NCBI GenBank assembly: GCA_904420005.1
Contig: CAJFTT010000050.1
Coordinates: forward strand, 28,030-92,029
Direction of reading: 5' to 3'
Length of the DNA stretch: 64,000 nt
Source: Candidatus Tabaqchalia intestinavium
Lineage (GTDB): Bacteria; Bacillota; Clostridia; Oscillospirales; CAJFTT01
The notes beneath the pieces were generated by a model. It did no database searches and was not told the DNA's origin. It worked only from the letters and a program-made list of their open reading frames with translations. The stretch's first letter is position 1. The number at the start of each line of letters is the position of its first letter. Shown here piece after piece: positions 35,889 through 44,365 of the stretch. A program made the translations under genes and the position numbers.

Positions 35889-36761
35889 TCACTGCAGCCG
35901 CACAGCCAGCGCCTGCGCCAGCTCTGCGAGCGGCCGGCCTTTTTCCCCAAAGGGTATTGTAGCCGAAATCGCCTCGTTTGTAAACACCCGCACGCGCTCC
36001 ATCGCCGTCTCGACGCCCAGCACCGAGACGAACGTCGATTTCTGCTGCCGCGCGTCGCTGCCGGCCGGCTTGCCCAGCTGCTCGGTCGTGGCCGTCGCGT
36101 CGAGCAGGTCGTCCACGATCTGGAACGCCCGGCCCAGCGCCCCGGCATACCGCGCCGCCGCTTCCAGCGCTGCGCGGCTCCCGCCGCCCGCGAGGCAGCC
36201 CAGCACGCAGGACGCCTGCATCAGCGCGCCCGTTTTCTTCCCCTGCAGGTCGCACAGCACGTCCTCCCCGCAGGGTGTGTTTTCGTATTCCATATCGATC
36301 GTCTGCCCGCCGACCATGCCATGCATGCCGATGCACCGCGCCAGCTCCGTCACCGCCGCAAGCCGCGCCCCAGCGGACAGATTCTCCGCGCCGGCCACCG
36401 TCTCAAACGCCAGCGACTGCAGCGCATCTCCCGCCAGCAGCGCCGTCGCCTCGCCGAACACCTTATGGCAGGAGGGCTTGCCGCGGCGCAGGTCGTCGTC
36501 GTCCATGCAGGGCAGGTCGTCGTGAATGAGCGAATACGCCTGGATCATCTCCACTGCGCAGGCAAAGGGCAGCGCATCCGCCGCCGCGCCCCCGCACGCT
36601 TCGCAAAAGCGCATCGCGAGCTGCGCGCGCACGCGTTTGCCGCCGCCGAGCAGCGCATACCGCATGGCCTCCACCACGCGCGCCTCCCGGCACTGGGTCT
36701 TGGGCAGCGCCTGCTCGAGCGCCTCGTCGAGCATTGCCAGCATCTCTTTTTGCTCCGTCAC
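35889..36761 (-). CDS. ispA: Short-chain polyprenyl diphosphate synthase (farnesyl/geranyl diphosphate synthase)
   Basis: Condenses isopentenyl diphosphate with allylic diphosphates to make C15 or C20 products. It has 290 residues. The first Asp-rich motif is DDLPCMDDDDLRRGKPSCH (about 84-102), the second is DDLLDATATTEQLGKPAGSD (about 224), and the conserved LGGGKRVRAQL lies near residue 39. The start is GTG at 36761, overlapping the xseB stop codon (GTGA); the longer frame upstream is out of register with any family member. The chain length of the product is not certain, but the two small residues before the first motif suit farnesyl diphosphate. Confidence 0.96.
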   Translation of the reverse strand: MTEQKEMLAMLDEALEQALPKTQCREARVVEAMRYALLGGGKRVRAQLAMRFCEACGGAAADALPFACAVEMIQAYSLIHDDLPCMDDDDLRRGKPSCHKVFGEATALLAGDALQSLAFETVAGAENLSAGARLAAVTELARCIGMHGMVGGQTIDMEYENTPCGEDVLCDLQGKKTGALMQASCVLGCLAGGGSRAALEAAARYAGALGRAFQIVDDLLDATATTEQLGKPAGSDARQQKSTFVSVLGVETAMERVRVFTNEAISATIPFGEKGRPLAELAQALAVRLQ

Positions 36762-36997
36762 GCCTGTGCCTCCGTTTCCCCGCCGTCCTGCGGCTGCGCC
36801 TGTGGATCGAGCAGCACCTTGACCTGCAGCTCCGCCTCGTCGATGACCTTCGAGCACTGGCGGATGCGCTCCGCCGCCTCTTTATAAAGCTCGATGGCCG
36901 TCTCGATGGGCGTCTCGGGATTCTCGATGAGCGCCGCGATCTCCTCGAGGCGCCGGATGGATTCTTCAAAGCGCACGTTTTCTTTCCCGTCTTTCAC
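36758..36997 (-). CDS. xseB: Exodeoxyribonuclease VII small subunit
   Basis: Small subunit that with XseA forms exonuclease VII, a single-strand DNA nuclease. It has 79 residues and the diagnostic helix FEESIRRLEEIAALIENPETPIETAIELYKEA (about 9-40), then a Gln/Asp-rich tail. Its start overlaps the xseA stop and its stop overlaps the ispA GTG, a tightly coupled trio. Confidence 0.96.
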   Translation of the reverse strand: MKDGKENVRFEESIRRLEEIAALIENPETPIETAIELYKEAAERIRQCSKVIDEAELQVKVLLDPQAQPQDGGETEAQA

Positions 36998-38199
36998 GAA
37001 TATTCCTCCGTTATTTCCTCCACGCGGCAGGCGGCCTTCCCGTCCCGCAGCGTCAAAAGCACCCGCTCCCCGGCAGCCAGCTGCCGCACGCTCGCGACCC
37101 GGCCGCCCGCTTGATCCGCCGCAAACAGATACCCCCGCGCCAGCACCCGCAGCGGGCTGATGTCGTCCAGCCGCTGCGCGAGCAGGCCCAGCCGGTGTTT
37201 CTGCTCGCGGGTCCGCTCCGTCGCCGCCGTGCAGACCGCCGACGCCGCGGAATCCAGCAGCATCCGCCGCGCGCCGAAGATGGCTTCCGGGTCGGAAAAC
37301 GCGCGGCGCTTCTTCATTGCCTCCAGCTGCACACGCCAGCGCGTCGTTTTCCCCCGCAGTATCGTCTCCAGCCGGCGCCCTGTCTCCTGCAGCGCCGCGC
37401 GCACCTTCTGCAGGTCGGGCGCGGCCAGCTCCGCCGCGGCCGACGGCGTGGGCGCGCGCAGGTCGGCGACAAAGTCGCAGATGGTGGTATCCGTCTCATG
37501 CCCGACGGCCGAAATGACCGGGATCGTCATGGAGTAAACCTTGCGCGCCAGTTTCTCTTCATTAAACGCCCACAGGTCCTCGATCGACCCGCCGCCCCGC
37601 CCGAGCAGGATGACGTCGGCCCCCCGGTTCTTTTCAAACCAGTCCAGCGCGGCGCACAGGCTGTCCACCGCGCCCTCGCCCTGCACGAGCGCCGGATGCA
37701 CGATAACCTCCGCCACGGGATAGCGCCGGGAGAGGATATTGAGCATGTCGTGCACAGCGGCGCCCGATTTCGAGGTGATGATACCGATGCGCTGCGGGAA
37801 CCGCGGCAACGGCCGCTTGTGCGCGGGGTCGAAAAGCCCCTCGGCCGCCAGCCGCTTCTTCATCTGCTCAAACGCCAGGTGCAGCGCGCCGACGCCGGCC
37901 GGCTGCATCTGATTGACGTAAATCTGATACTGCCCGCTTTTTTCATAGACGGACACCCGGCCCGACACGATGACGCGCATGCCGTTCTCCGGCAGAAACG
38001 GCAGCGCCTGCGCCGCCGAGCGGAACATCACGGCCGAGATGACCGCGCCCTCGTCCTTGAGGGAAAAATAAAAATGCCCAGACGCCCGGTGGTTGGTGAA
38101 ATTGGAAATCTCACCCTCGAGCAGCACCGACGACAGGTGCTTGTCCTGCTCGAGGATGGATTTGATATATTTCGTCAGTGCGGAAACCGTCAGAATCAA
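36994..38199 (-). CDS. xseA: Exodeoxyribonuclease VII large subunit
   Basis: Catalytic subunit of exonuclease VII. It has 401 residues, slightly short. An N-terminal OB fold (residues 1-100) has the motif LLEGEISNFTNHRASGHFYFSLKD. The nuclease core follows, with RIGIITSKSGAAVHDML, GRGGGSIEDLWAFNEE (about 215) and GHETDTTICDFVADLRAPTPSAAAELA. A coiled-coil C-terminal region of about 110 residues completes it. The start at 38199 is preceded by a purine-rich stretch, 33 bp after nusB. Confidence 0.97.
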   Translation of the reverse strand: MILTVSALTKYIKSILEQDKHLSSVLLEGEISNFTNHRASGHFYFSLKDEGAVISAVMFRSAAQALPFLPENGMRVIVSGRVSVYEKSGQYQIYVNQMQPAGVGALHLAFEQMKKRLAAEGLFDPAHKRPLPRFPQRIGIITSKSGAAVHDMLNILSRRYPVAEVIVHPALVQGEGAVDSLCAALDWFEKNRGADVILLGRGGGSIEDLWAFNEEKLARKVYSMTIPVISAVGHETDTTICDFVADLRAPTPSAAAELAAPDLQKVRAALQETGRRLETILRGKTTRWRVQLEAMKKRRAFSDPEAIFGARRMLLDSAASAVCTAATERTREQKHRLGLLAQRLDDISPLRVLARGYLFAADQAGGRVASVRQLAAGERVLLTLRDGKAACRVEEITEEYS

Positions 38200-38232
38200 C
38201 GCGCTTCCCTCCCCTTCCCGGCCGGGATGCGC

Positions 38233-38658
38233 TCACGCATTGTCCGCCGTCTGCTTCTCGGGCGCCTCAAGCTCCCGCGCGGCCGTGCCGAGAATGCCGT
38301 TGACGAAAGCGTAATCCTCTTCGCCCGCATAGGTCTTGCAGAGGTTGACCGCCTCGTTGATGGAGACGCTCGCCGGGATGGAGTCATCAAACTGCATCTC
38401 ATACATCGCCAGCCGCAGGATCGCGAGGCTCACGCGCGAGATGCGCTCCAGGCGCCAGCCGCGCGCCAGCCGCGCGATGGTGGCGTCGAGCGTCTCCAGG
38501 TGCGCGATCGTCCCCTCGGCCAGCTCCCGCGCGAACGGCGGCACCTGCACGTCGCGCGCCGCGCTGCTGTTGTCGATGATCTCCGACACGCTCTCCCCGC
38601 TGAAGGAATATTCAAACACGATAAAAAACGCCAGTTCCCTGGCCTGCGTCCTTGTCAT
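38233..38658 (-). CDS. nusB: Transcription antitermination factor NusB
   Basis: Binds boxA RNA with NusE (S10) in rRNA antitermination. It has 141 residues, all helical, starting MTRTQARELAFFIVFEYSFSG, with the family-typical SINEAVNLCKTYAGEEDYAFVNGILG stretch near residue 105. The start at 38658 has GAGGGTGG upstream; a longer open frame has no NusB homology. It lies after a terminator-like hairpin that follows asp23, so it may be expressed partly by read-through. Confidence 0.97.
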   Translation of the reverse strand: MTRTQARELAFFIVFEYSFSGESVSEIIDNSSAARDVQVPPFARELAEGTIAHLETLDATIARLARGWRLERISRVSLAILRLAMYEMQFDDSIPASVSINEAVNLCKTYAGEEDYAFVNGILGTAARELEAPEKQTADNA

Positions 38659-38706
38659 TTTTCCACCCTCTGCCGCGCACGGCAGCCTTTCCTTCCTTGC
38701 ATCGCC

Positions 38707-38750
38707 GGCAAAAACAAACAGGGCCCTCCGAACTGCACCGAAGGGCCTTT
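38707..38750 (-). terminator. Terminator between asp23 and nusB
   Basis: On the minus strand GGCCCTTCGG and CGGAGGGCC form a stem around a seven-base loop, followed by GTTTGTTTTTG. It separates asp23 from nusB. Confidence 0.8.
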
Positions 38751-38753
38751 GTC

Positions 38754-39137
38754 TCACTGATTGCGCGCTTTGCGGTTTTCCGTTTCAAAGACCAGCCCGG
38801 CGACGCTGACGTTGACGCGTCCGACCACGATACCCGTCATATTCTCGATCGTCTCCTTGACGCGCTCCTGCACCTTCTCGGCGACGGTCTGGATCTTCGC
38901 GCCGTACCGGACGTTGACGGAAATATCCACCACAGCCTCGCCATCGACGAAGGAGAGCGAAATCCCGCGGGCCTCGCCCTTCTTGCCCAGCACGCGGCGC
39001 ACTCCCTGCGCCGGCGTGGCGGCCAGCCCGGCAACGCCCTGGATCTCCGCCGTCGCGGTTTTGGCGATCGTGGCGAGCACATCCTCGGAAATCCGCAGAT
39101 TGCTCTCGTCGCTGTAACTGCTCTTGTTCACTTCCAT
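38754..39137 (-). CDS. Asp23/Gls24 family envelope stress response protein
   Basis: A 127-residue Asp23-family protein (DUF322). It contains the conserved GNP-free core DVLATIAKTATAEIQGVAGLA (about 16-36) and VDISVNVRYGAKIQTVAEKVQERVKETIENMTGI, with a C-terminal VNVSVAGLVFE strand. In Staphylococcus the family member lines the membrane under alkaline stress. In Clostridia a copy is nearly always found between spoIIIAH and nusB, as here. It has its own promoter overlapping the end of spoIIIAH and a terminator after it, so it can be expressed independently of sporulation. Confidence 0.95.
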   Translation of the reverse strand: MEVNKSSYSDESNLRISEDVLATIAKTATAEIQGVAGLAATPAQGVRRVLGKKGEARGISLSFVDGEAVVDISVNVRYGAKIQTVAEKVQERVKETIENMTGIVVGRVNVSVAGLVFETENRKARNQ

Positions 39138-39210
39138 CGCTGCAACACCTCTCGGAACAAATTATTCAAGCTCCCGTGAAGCCGTCCTGTGTTTTGGCTT
39201 ATATAGTTGT

Positions 39211-39239
39211 ATTTTATCACATGCGTCACGAAACTTCAA
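39211..39239 (-). promoter_or_regulatory. Sigma-A type promoter of asp23
   Basis: On the minus strand TTGAAG and TAAAAT are 17 bp apart, about 75 bp before the asp23 start. The -35 box lies inside the 3' end of spoIIIAH. Confidence 0.65.
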
Positions 39240-39774
39240 CAATTTTTATATTGGCGGCGGAGATATTTGTCTCGCCCTGCACGATGTCCATGATCTGCCC
39301 GGCCTGGCTCTGCGTGAGCGCCTGCGGCGTCTTGACCGTCACTGTGGCGGCGTCCCCGTTGACGTAGGCCATGCATTCCTCAAAGCCCTTGGCTTTGACA
39401 AGGTTCTCGATCATACCCTCATGTTCCATATTCTTTGCAATTTCCGCCAGCGTATCCGCCGCATCCTTCTTTTCCTCGGTGCTGAGCTCCGCGTTCTCCG
39501 TCACGGTTTTGAGCACGCTGATACTTTCGTCGCGCGTTTTCTGCCGGTCAAGCCGCATCTGGGCAAATTGTTCATCCTCCTGCTGCACGGTTTCGTCCGC
39601 GCCGCTGGTCGTCGGGTTATCCACCAGCTGCGCGTCGCCGAGATTCTTGTTGCCGTTGATGAGGCTGGTCAGGTTGAGGCCGCCGTCCGAAAACTGCCAG
39701 TTGAGATAGACCGCCGCGCCCAGCACCAGCACCATCGCCGCCAGAACGATACTCTTTTTGCTGATCTTTTTCAT
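39226..39774 (-). CDS. spoIIIAH: Stage III sporulation protein AH
   Basis: Mother-cell component of the SpoIIIA-SpoIIQ channel; in Bacillus its periplasmic domain docks to forespore SpoIIQ. It has 182 residues: a short Lys-rich cytoplasmic N-terminus, one membrane helix (about residues 9-26) and a C-terminal ring-building YscJ/FliF-like domain with GFEECMAYVNGDAATVTVKTPQALTQSQAGQIMDIV (about 140-172). It is the last gene of the spoIIIA operon, with only 18 bp to spoIIIAG. Confidence 0.95.
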   Translation of the reverse strand: MKKISKKSIVLAAMVLVLGAAVYLNWQFSDGGLNLTSLINGNKNLGDAQLVDNPTTSGADETVQQEDEQFAQMRLDRQKTRDESISVLKTVTENAELSTEEKKDAADTLAEIAKNMEHEGMIENLVKAKGFEECMAYVNGDAATVTVKTPQALTQSQAGQIMDIVQGETNISAANIKIVEVS

Positions 39775-39792
39775 ACTTCATTCTCCTCCGTA

Positions 39793-40341
39793 CTAATCAA
39801 TTTTTTCGGCTACATAAACCTGATTTGAGGAAATCCCCAGCGCGACGGTCACGGCATTGACGACCCGCTGCTGCACCACGACATTGCCGCCGCCCTCGCA
39901 CGCCACCACGACGCCGCTGATCTTCGGCTCCCGCGTCGTCTTGACCAGCGCCTTGTTTCCCCCTTCTTCTTCTATGAGTATGTAACTCTCCTCCAGTTCA
40001 TTCCTGTCTTGTCTCTCCGTATTTTCCCCGTTGACCGTCTCCGACTTGTCGCTGCTCTGGCGCACTTCGGTGGCGTAGACATATTCCGCTGTGCCCTCAA
40101 AGGTGACCATCACTTTGCAGCTTCCGACGCCGGCGATGCTCTCCAGCATCGCCTTGACGCGCTTTTCCATGGTCTCGGTATATTCGTCCATACTCTGCAG
40201 CTCCTCGGCCGGCACGGTTTCCTGCTTCTGCGGCCAGAATTCCGACAGGAACAGCAGCGAGATGGCCGCGACCAGGCAGATCACGAGGATTTTCTTGCCC
40301 TTCTCCCCTTTGAAGATTTCCTTCCATTTGCCTTTTTCCAT
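39793..40341 (-). CDS. spoIIIAG: Stage III sporulation protein AG
   Basis: Ring-forming component of the feeding-tube channel. It has 182 residues: a membrane helix at about 18-36 (ILVICLVAAISLLFL) and an extracellular ring domain with MLESIAGVGSCKVMVTFEGTAEYVYATE and the C-terminal GISSNQVYVAEKID. It is somewhat shorter than the ~229-residue Bacillus protein. A Glu-rich insert (ERQDRNELEESYILIEEEG) is visible. A 162-bp gap without a gene separates it from spoIIIAF; such gaps are uncommon in this tightly packed operon. Confidence 0.94.
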   Translation of the reverse strand: MEKGKWKEIFKGEKGKKILVICLVAAISLLFLSEFWPQKQETVPAEELQSMDEYTETMEKRVKAMLESIAGVGSCKVMVTFEGTAEYVYATEVRQSSDKSETVNGENTERQDRNELEESYILIEEEGGNKALVKTTREPKISGVVVACEGGGNVVVQQRVVNAVTVALGISSNQVYVAEKID

Positions 40342-40503
40342 TGCGTCCGCTCCTTCCGGTTTGATGCTGCGCCCCGGCCCGGCTTCCTCCGTCCGCGCCC
40401 GGCGCGCCCCACTGTGCGCGGGATCCCCCTGTCCTGCATGGAGATGCGCTCCCGCGGCCCGCCCTTTCTGCGCCCGGTTCGGGTCGGGCGGAATTTCCCC
40501 CTT

Positions 40504-40977
40504 TCATCCCGCGTCCTGCCGCACAGCCTGCACCGGCAGCGCCAGCGCCTCCCCGACCGCGGCGGCCGCGGCCTCGCCCGCCGCGTCCTCGACCGGCACG
40601 CGCACGGCCGCGACGGAGAACTGCCCATCGCGGTATTCCACCTGCGCCTCCGCCGCGCCGCATTGCGCGCCGCGCGCCCGGATCTGCTCTTCGACGAGCG
40701 CGGCGACCTCCTGCGCGGCAGCCTGCTCGATCTGCTGGCGCGCCGTCTCCTCCGCCTGTTGGGTAACGGCGCCGTTGTCCGCGGAGAACAGATCCCCGAT
40801 CTCCCCCAGCCCCCGCCACGCCGCCGAGGCGGACGACAGCACGGCATAAAGCAGAAAGATCCCCATGACCGTGCGCAGCGCCTTGCGGTAAGTCCCGGGC
40901 GGCGCGACCGCTTCCACAATGCCGCACAGCAGCACCGTGCAGCCGACCGACACCGCGAATTGACGAATCCCATCCAT
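40504..40977 (-). CDS. spoIIIAF: Stage III sporulation protein AF
   Basis: Membrane component of the SpoIIIA complex. It has 157 residues: two N-terminal membrane segments (VSVGCTVLLCGIVEAVAPPG, TVMGIFLLYAVLSSA) followed by an Ala/Glu-rich soluble domain. The sequence AEETARQQIEQAAAQEVAALVEEQI is helical and GC-driven in composition. The C-terminal beta/alpha region is recognisable as the SpoIIIAF domain by position and length. It starts 27 bp after spoIIIAE. The function is inferred from synteny with the other seven genes. Confidence 0.9.
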   Translation of the reverse strand: MDGIRQFAVSVGCTVLLCGIVEAVAPPGTYRKALRTVMGIFLLYAVLSSASAAWRGLGEIGDLFSADNGAVTQQAEETARQQIEQAAAQEVAALVEEQIRARGAQCGAAEAQVEYRDGQFSVAAVRVPVEDAAGEAAAAAVGEALALPVQAVRQDAG

Positions 40978-41004
40978 GCTCTTTCTCCTTCCTGCGTGAT
41001 CGGT

Positions 41005-42201
41005 TCACGCCTTGACGGACAGCATCACAGCCGTCGAGATGAGGAACACCGACGCGACCGACAGGAACAGCGCGAATACGATCTCGATCACGTCTCCCAC
41101 CCCCTGCAAAATCCGCTGCACGCCCGGCACGTCAAGCAGCTGCGCCGCTGCGGCGCACAGCTTGACCCCCAGCAGCCACAGGGCGATCTCCACGATCACC
41201 GGCACCAGGATAGCCGCCAGCGCGAGGATACCGAACACGCCGGTGCCCGCCTTGATCAGCGACGCGCTGCCCGCCACCACCGAGAGCGCGTCGCTCAGCG
41301 CGCCGCCCACCACCGGCACAAAGCCCGACACCGCGAACTTCGCCCCGCGCAGCAGCATCGTGTCGCTGGAGGCGGCGATGGCCGTCTGGATGCCGAGGAA
41401 CCCCACCACCAGCGTCGAGCCCAGCCCCAGCACCCATTTGGCCACGCTCTTGAACGCGGCGGGGATGCGGTGGACGCCGGCGTTCTCCGACAGGCCGGAC
41501 AGCGCCGCGAGGCCGAGGAATATCCCTGCCAGCGGCAGGATGAGCGACTTCGCCCCCTGGGAAACGAGCTCGCACACCAGCAGCACAGCCGCGCTGTAGC
41601 CGGCTGCCGCGGTGGGCGTCCCCTGCGCGACGAGCATGCCGCCGAACACCGGCACATACCCCATCATGAAACCGGACGCCGCCGTGAGCACGCCGGCGAT
41701 GCGCACGAGGAATTCCGCCACCGGGGCAAGCAGGCAGGCGGCCGCTGCGAGCGACGCCACCGTGTGGTAAGCCGCCGACGCGCCCTCCTCTCTCGGCTGG
41801 AACAAACCGAGCACCGCGCACAGCAGCAGCACGCAGAGAATGAGGCCCGCCGCGCGCAGCGGCTTGCGGATATTCTTATCGAGGCTGGGCACCAGCGCGC
41901 CCAGAATATCGCCGAAATCCATCGAGGCGAGCGTCTCGATCTCCACGCCTTCGACGCCCATCTCCCGCAGGACCTCGCGCGCCTCGTCCGGCAAACTGTC
42001 CTCCAGCGCGTCCACGCCGTAGGCTTCCATCTGCTCCTCGATCTGCTGCCGGTAGGCCTCCTCCTGCGCGGCCGCGTCCTCCTCCGTCCCGGCGGCGAGC
42101 GGGCGCGGCGCCAGCAGCAGCGCGAGCACGCACGCCGCCAAAAGGCACACCGCCCGGCGCAGCCGGTCTTTTTTCTTTCCGCCGAGCATCCTGCGGCGCA
42201 T
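41005..42201 (-). CDS. spoIIIAE: Stage III sporulation protein AE
   Basis: Polytopic membrane component with a predicted transporter-like fold. It has 398 residues: a signal-like N-terminal helix (VCLLAACVLALLLAPRPLAA), a soluble segment with EAYGVDALEDSLPDEAREVLREMG, and about seven membrane segments in the C-terminal two thirds. FVPVVGGALSDALSVVAGSASLIKAGTGVFG (about 290) is the best conserved stretch. The length is close to the Bacillus protein (399). It is separated from spoIIIAD by about 100 bp. Confidence 0.95.
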   Translation of the reverse strand: MRRRMLGGKKKDRLRRAVCLLAACVLALLLAPRPLAAGTEEDAAAQEEAYRQQIEEQMEAYGVDALEDSLPDEAREVLREMGVEGVEIETLASMDFGDILGALVPSLDKNIRKPLRAAGLILCVLLLCAVLGLFQPREEGASAAYHTVASLAAAACLLAPVAEFLVRIAGVLTAASGFMMGYVPVFGGMLVAQGTPTAAAGYSAAVLLVCELVSQGAKSLILPLAGIFLGLAALSGLSENAGVHRIPAAFKSVAKWVLGLGSTLVVGFLGIQTAIAASSDTMLLRGAKFAVSGFVPVVGGALSDALSVVAGSASLIKAGTGVFGILALAAILVPVIVEIALWLLGVKLCAAAAQLLDVPGVQRILQGVGDVIEIVFALFLSVASVFLISTAVMLSVKA

Positions 42202-42303
42202 CGTACTTCCCCCCTTTGTCGGGACGTTCTCTTCCTGTGGGCGCGTCCGCCCCCGCGCTTTCCCTGCCCGGCGGCCCGCCTCCTGCGGCCGGCCGCCTCT
42301 GCG

Positions 42304-42702
42304 TCACAGCCCCATCAGGCCGAAGGACAATTCCGCCAGGTCGCGCAGTAGCGGCAGCGCCAGCAGCATGACGGTCGCCTTACCCGCCAGCTCGATGCGC
42401 GAAGCCATCGCGCTCTCCCCGCTGTCGGTGCACAGCTCCGCGGCGAAATGGCAGATGTAGCAGACGCCGATGCATTTGAGCAGGACCTTGAAATATTCCG
42501 CGCCGCCCTGCAGCTTGCCTGCGAGGTCCTGCGCGAAGGTGACGACGGGAGCCACCAGCCGCAGGATCTCCACCGTCAGCAGCAGCCCCGTGAGGATGGC
42601 GACCGCGACGGCGAATTCCTTTTTCTCCTCGCGCAGCGTCAGCGCCAGCAGCGCGCCCACCACGCCCACCGCGGCGATCCGGACGATCTCCATGGCGCTC
42701 AC
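42304..42702 (-). CDS. spoIIIAD: Stage III sporulation protein AD
   Basis: Small hydrophobic subunit (132 residues) with about four membrane helices, including IAAVGVVGALLALTL and VAVAILTGLLLTVEIL. It opens GTG at 42702, where GTGA overlaps the spoIIIAC stop; an ATG nine bases later (42693) is an equally possible start. It belongs to the same family as AC and is adjacent to it, as in all endospore formers. Confidence 0.93.
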   Translation of the reverse strand: MSAMEIVRIAAVGVVGALLALTLREEKKEFAVAVAILTGLLLTVEILRLVAPVVTFAQDLAGKLQGGAEYFKVLLKCIGVCYICHFAAELCTDSGESAMASRIELAGKATVMLLALPLLRDLAELSFGLMGL

Positions 42703-42893
42703 AGCCCAAAGACGCTGCGGATGGTGGAAAACAGCGTGCTGATCTCCTTGACGATCATGGTCAGCACGACGATGATCCCCGCCAGCGTCGTCATCATGGC
42801 CTGCTCCTCCCGCCCTGCCCGGATGAGCACCTGGTTGAGCACCGCCACCAGGATGCCGATCGCGGCGATCTTGAAAATGAAATCGATCTGCAT
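42699..42893 (-). CDS. spoIIIAC: Stage III sporulation protein AC
   Basis: A 64-residue protein with two membrane helices; family wording MQIDFIFKIAAIGILVAVLNQVLIRAGREEQAMMTTLAG. Its sequence is the most conserved of the operon and makes the identification certain. It overlaps spoIIIAD by four bases. Confidence 0.97.
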   Translation of the reverse strand: MQIDFIFKIAAIGILVAVLNQVLIRAGREEQAMMTTLAGIIVVLTMIVKEISTLFSTIRSVFGL

Positions 42894-42934
42894 TTCTCAG
42901 TCCACAGCCTTTCCTGTCGGATGAAAATTCCTCT

Positions 42935-43435
42935 TCACAGCAGCACGATCACCACGAACGCGCCGCCCAGCGCCGAAAGCGAGAGATACAGCCGCCCCTT
43001 CTCCGCCGTCTCGCGCTGCGCGAGCGCCAGCGCCTCCTCCAGCTCCTGCGCATACCGGCGGCAGTGCGCCACCTGCGAGGCCGCGTCGCTTCTCCCCAGC
43101 CCCCGCCCGAAGGCTTCCAGCAGCTCCCGGTCGCCGGGCGTCAGCGCCGGGGCGCCGCGCAGGGCTTCCTCCCACGGCGGGGCAAACCCCTCCGCCTCGA
43201 TCCGCCCGGCGGCGAGCGACGCGACGACGGCGCAGTCGCGAAACGCCTCGCGCCCCTGCAGGCGCGCCGCAATCTGGTCAATCGGCCGGGCCGTATAGCC
43301 AATCTCCTGCGCCACGCTGTTGACGAAATCCCGCAGCTGCCGCAGCAGCGTCGCCCGTTCGCGCAGGCGGGCGGTTTTGTACTGTCCCAGCCAGATCGCT
43401 GCGAGCAGCAGCAGTCCCAGGCCCACCAGCTTCAT
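42935..43435 (-). CDS. spoIIIAB: Stage III sporulation protein AB
   Basis: A 166-residue membrane-tethered protein with an N-terminal helix (LVGLGLLLLAAIWLGQY), a helical bundle resembling GspF/PilC-like domains, and a C-terminal hydrophobic segment (SLSALGGAFVVIVLL). The motif LRDFVNSVAQEIGYTARPI (about 35-53) and EKGRLYLSLSALGG are family typical. The start at 43435 has GGAGG 8 bases upstream. It overlaps the end of the spoIIIAA frame by 158 bp, which is unusual; see the findings. Confidence 0.93.
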   Translation of the reverse strand: MKLVGLGLLLLAAIWLGQYKTARLRERATLLRQLRDFVNSVAQEIGYTARPIDQIAARLQGREAFRDCAVVASLAAGRIEAEGFAPPWEEALRGAPALTPGDRELLEAFGRGLGRSDAASQVAHCRRYAQELEEALALAQRETAEKGRLYLSLSALGGAFVVIVLL

Positions 43436-44333
43436 CCTTCTCCCCTCCCTGTTTCCAGACGCGCCGCACGCGCCCCACATCCCGCCCGCAGCCCAGCTCG
43501 ACATAAACATCGAACAGCCCGCCCTCCACCAGCTCGCGCAGCAGCGCCCGCCGGCGCAGGGCCGCGAAATCCCGCGCGTGCGCCGTGGTGACGACCGTCA
43601 CGCCGGTGTTGACCGCCGACAGCAGGCTCTGGCAGTCCTCGGGGTTGCCCACCTCGTCAAACAGCAGCACCTGCGGCGAAAAGCAGCGCAGCGCCTGCTC
43701 GATCCCCTGCCGGCGCGGATAGCCGGAGAACAGGTCGATGTTGCGCGCGCGCTCCCGCTCCCCGCGCAGCAGATCCATCTCCATGCGCTCGTCGATGACC
43801 ACGACCTTATAGCCCGCGTCCGACAATTCCAGCGCCAGCGCCCGCAGCAGCGTCGTCTTGCCGCTCAGCGGCGGGCCGAACAGCAGCAGATTGCCCGGCA
43901 GCGCGCCGCTGGGGCACACCAGCCGCATGGTCTCGCGCGCGGCCTCCCGGTGCAGCCGGGCAACGCGCAGGTTGAGCGACGTGATGCGGCGCAGATTGAC
44001 GATCCGCCCCGCCTCGACCACCGCCGTGCCGCACACGCCCACCCGGTGGCCGCCGGGCAGTGTGACGAAGCCACTGTTGATGTCGTTCTGATGCGTATAG
44101 ACCGAGTTGCCGCACAGGCGCAGAAACGTTTCCTCCAGCAGCGCGGCGTCCGGACGGAGGCTGTCGAGCGGCGGCGGGCTCTGCGCCCGGCCGTCCGCCG
44201 TCAGCGCCACCGGCATGCCTTCCCGCAGGCGGATCTCCGTCGCGCGGGCGGTGAGCGCGGACGGCAGCGCCTGCAATTTGTCCCGCAGCGCCGGCGGCAG
44301 CGCCTGCGTCGCGGTGTGAAACGCCTCGTCCAT
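43278..44333 (-). CDS. spoIIIAA: Stage III sporulation protein AA (AAA+ ATPase), 3' end overlapping spoIIIAB
   Basis: Secretion-type ATPase of the SpoIIIA complex. It has 351 residues, versus 307 in Bacillus. Walker A is FGPPLSGKTTLLRAL (about 158), Walker B is VLLFDEVGNPEDC (about 235), and TTAHARDF follows. Homology appears to end around residue 300 (RVWKQGGEK). The last ~50 residues (rich in Ala, Gly, Arg) look like translation of the out-of-frame start of spoIIIAB. A single indel in the G-rich run before the spoIIIAB start would restore the usual ATGA overlap. It is the first gene of the operon, with a GGGAGGAGG ribosome site. Confidence 0.92.
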   Translation of the reverse strand: MDEAFHTATQALPPALRDKLQALPSALTARATEIRLREGMPVALTADGRAQSPPPLDSLRPDAALLEETFLRLCGNSVYTHQNDINSGFVTLPGGHRVGVCGTAVVEAGRIVNLRRITSLNLRVARLHREAARETMRLVCPSGALPGNLLLFGPPLSGKTTLLRALALELSDAGYKVVVIDERMEMDLLRGERERARNIDLFSGYPRRQGIEQALRCFSPQVLLFDEVGNPEDCQSLLSAVNTGVTVVTTAHARDFAALRRRALLRELVEGGLFDVYVELGCGRDVGRVRRVWKQGGEKDEAGGPGTAAARSDLAGTVQNRPPARTGDAAAAAAGFRQQRGAGDWLYGPAD

Positions 44334-44365
44334 TGCTTCCGCCTCCTCCCGCTTGTCTTTATCCC

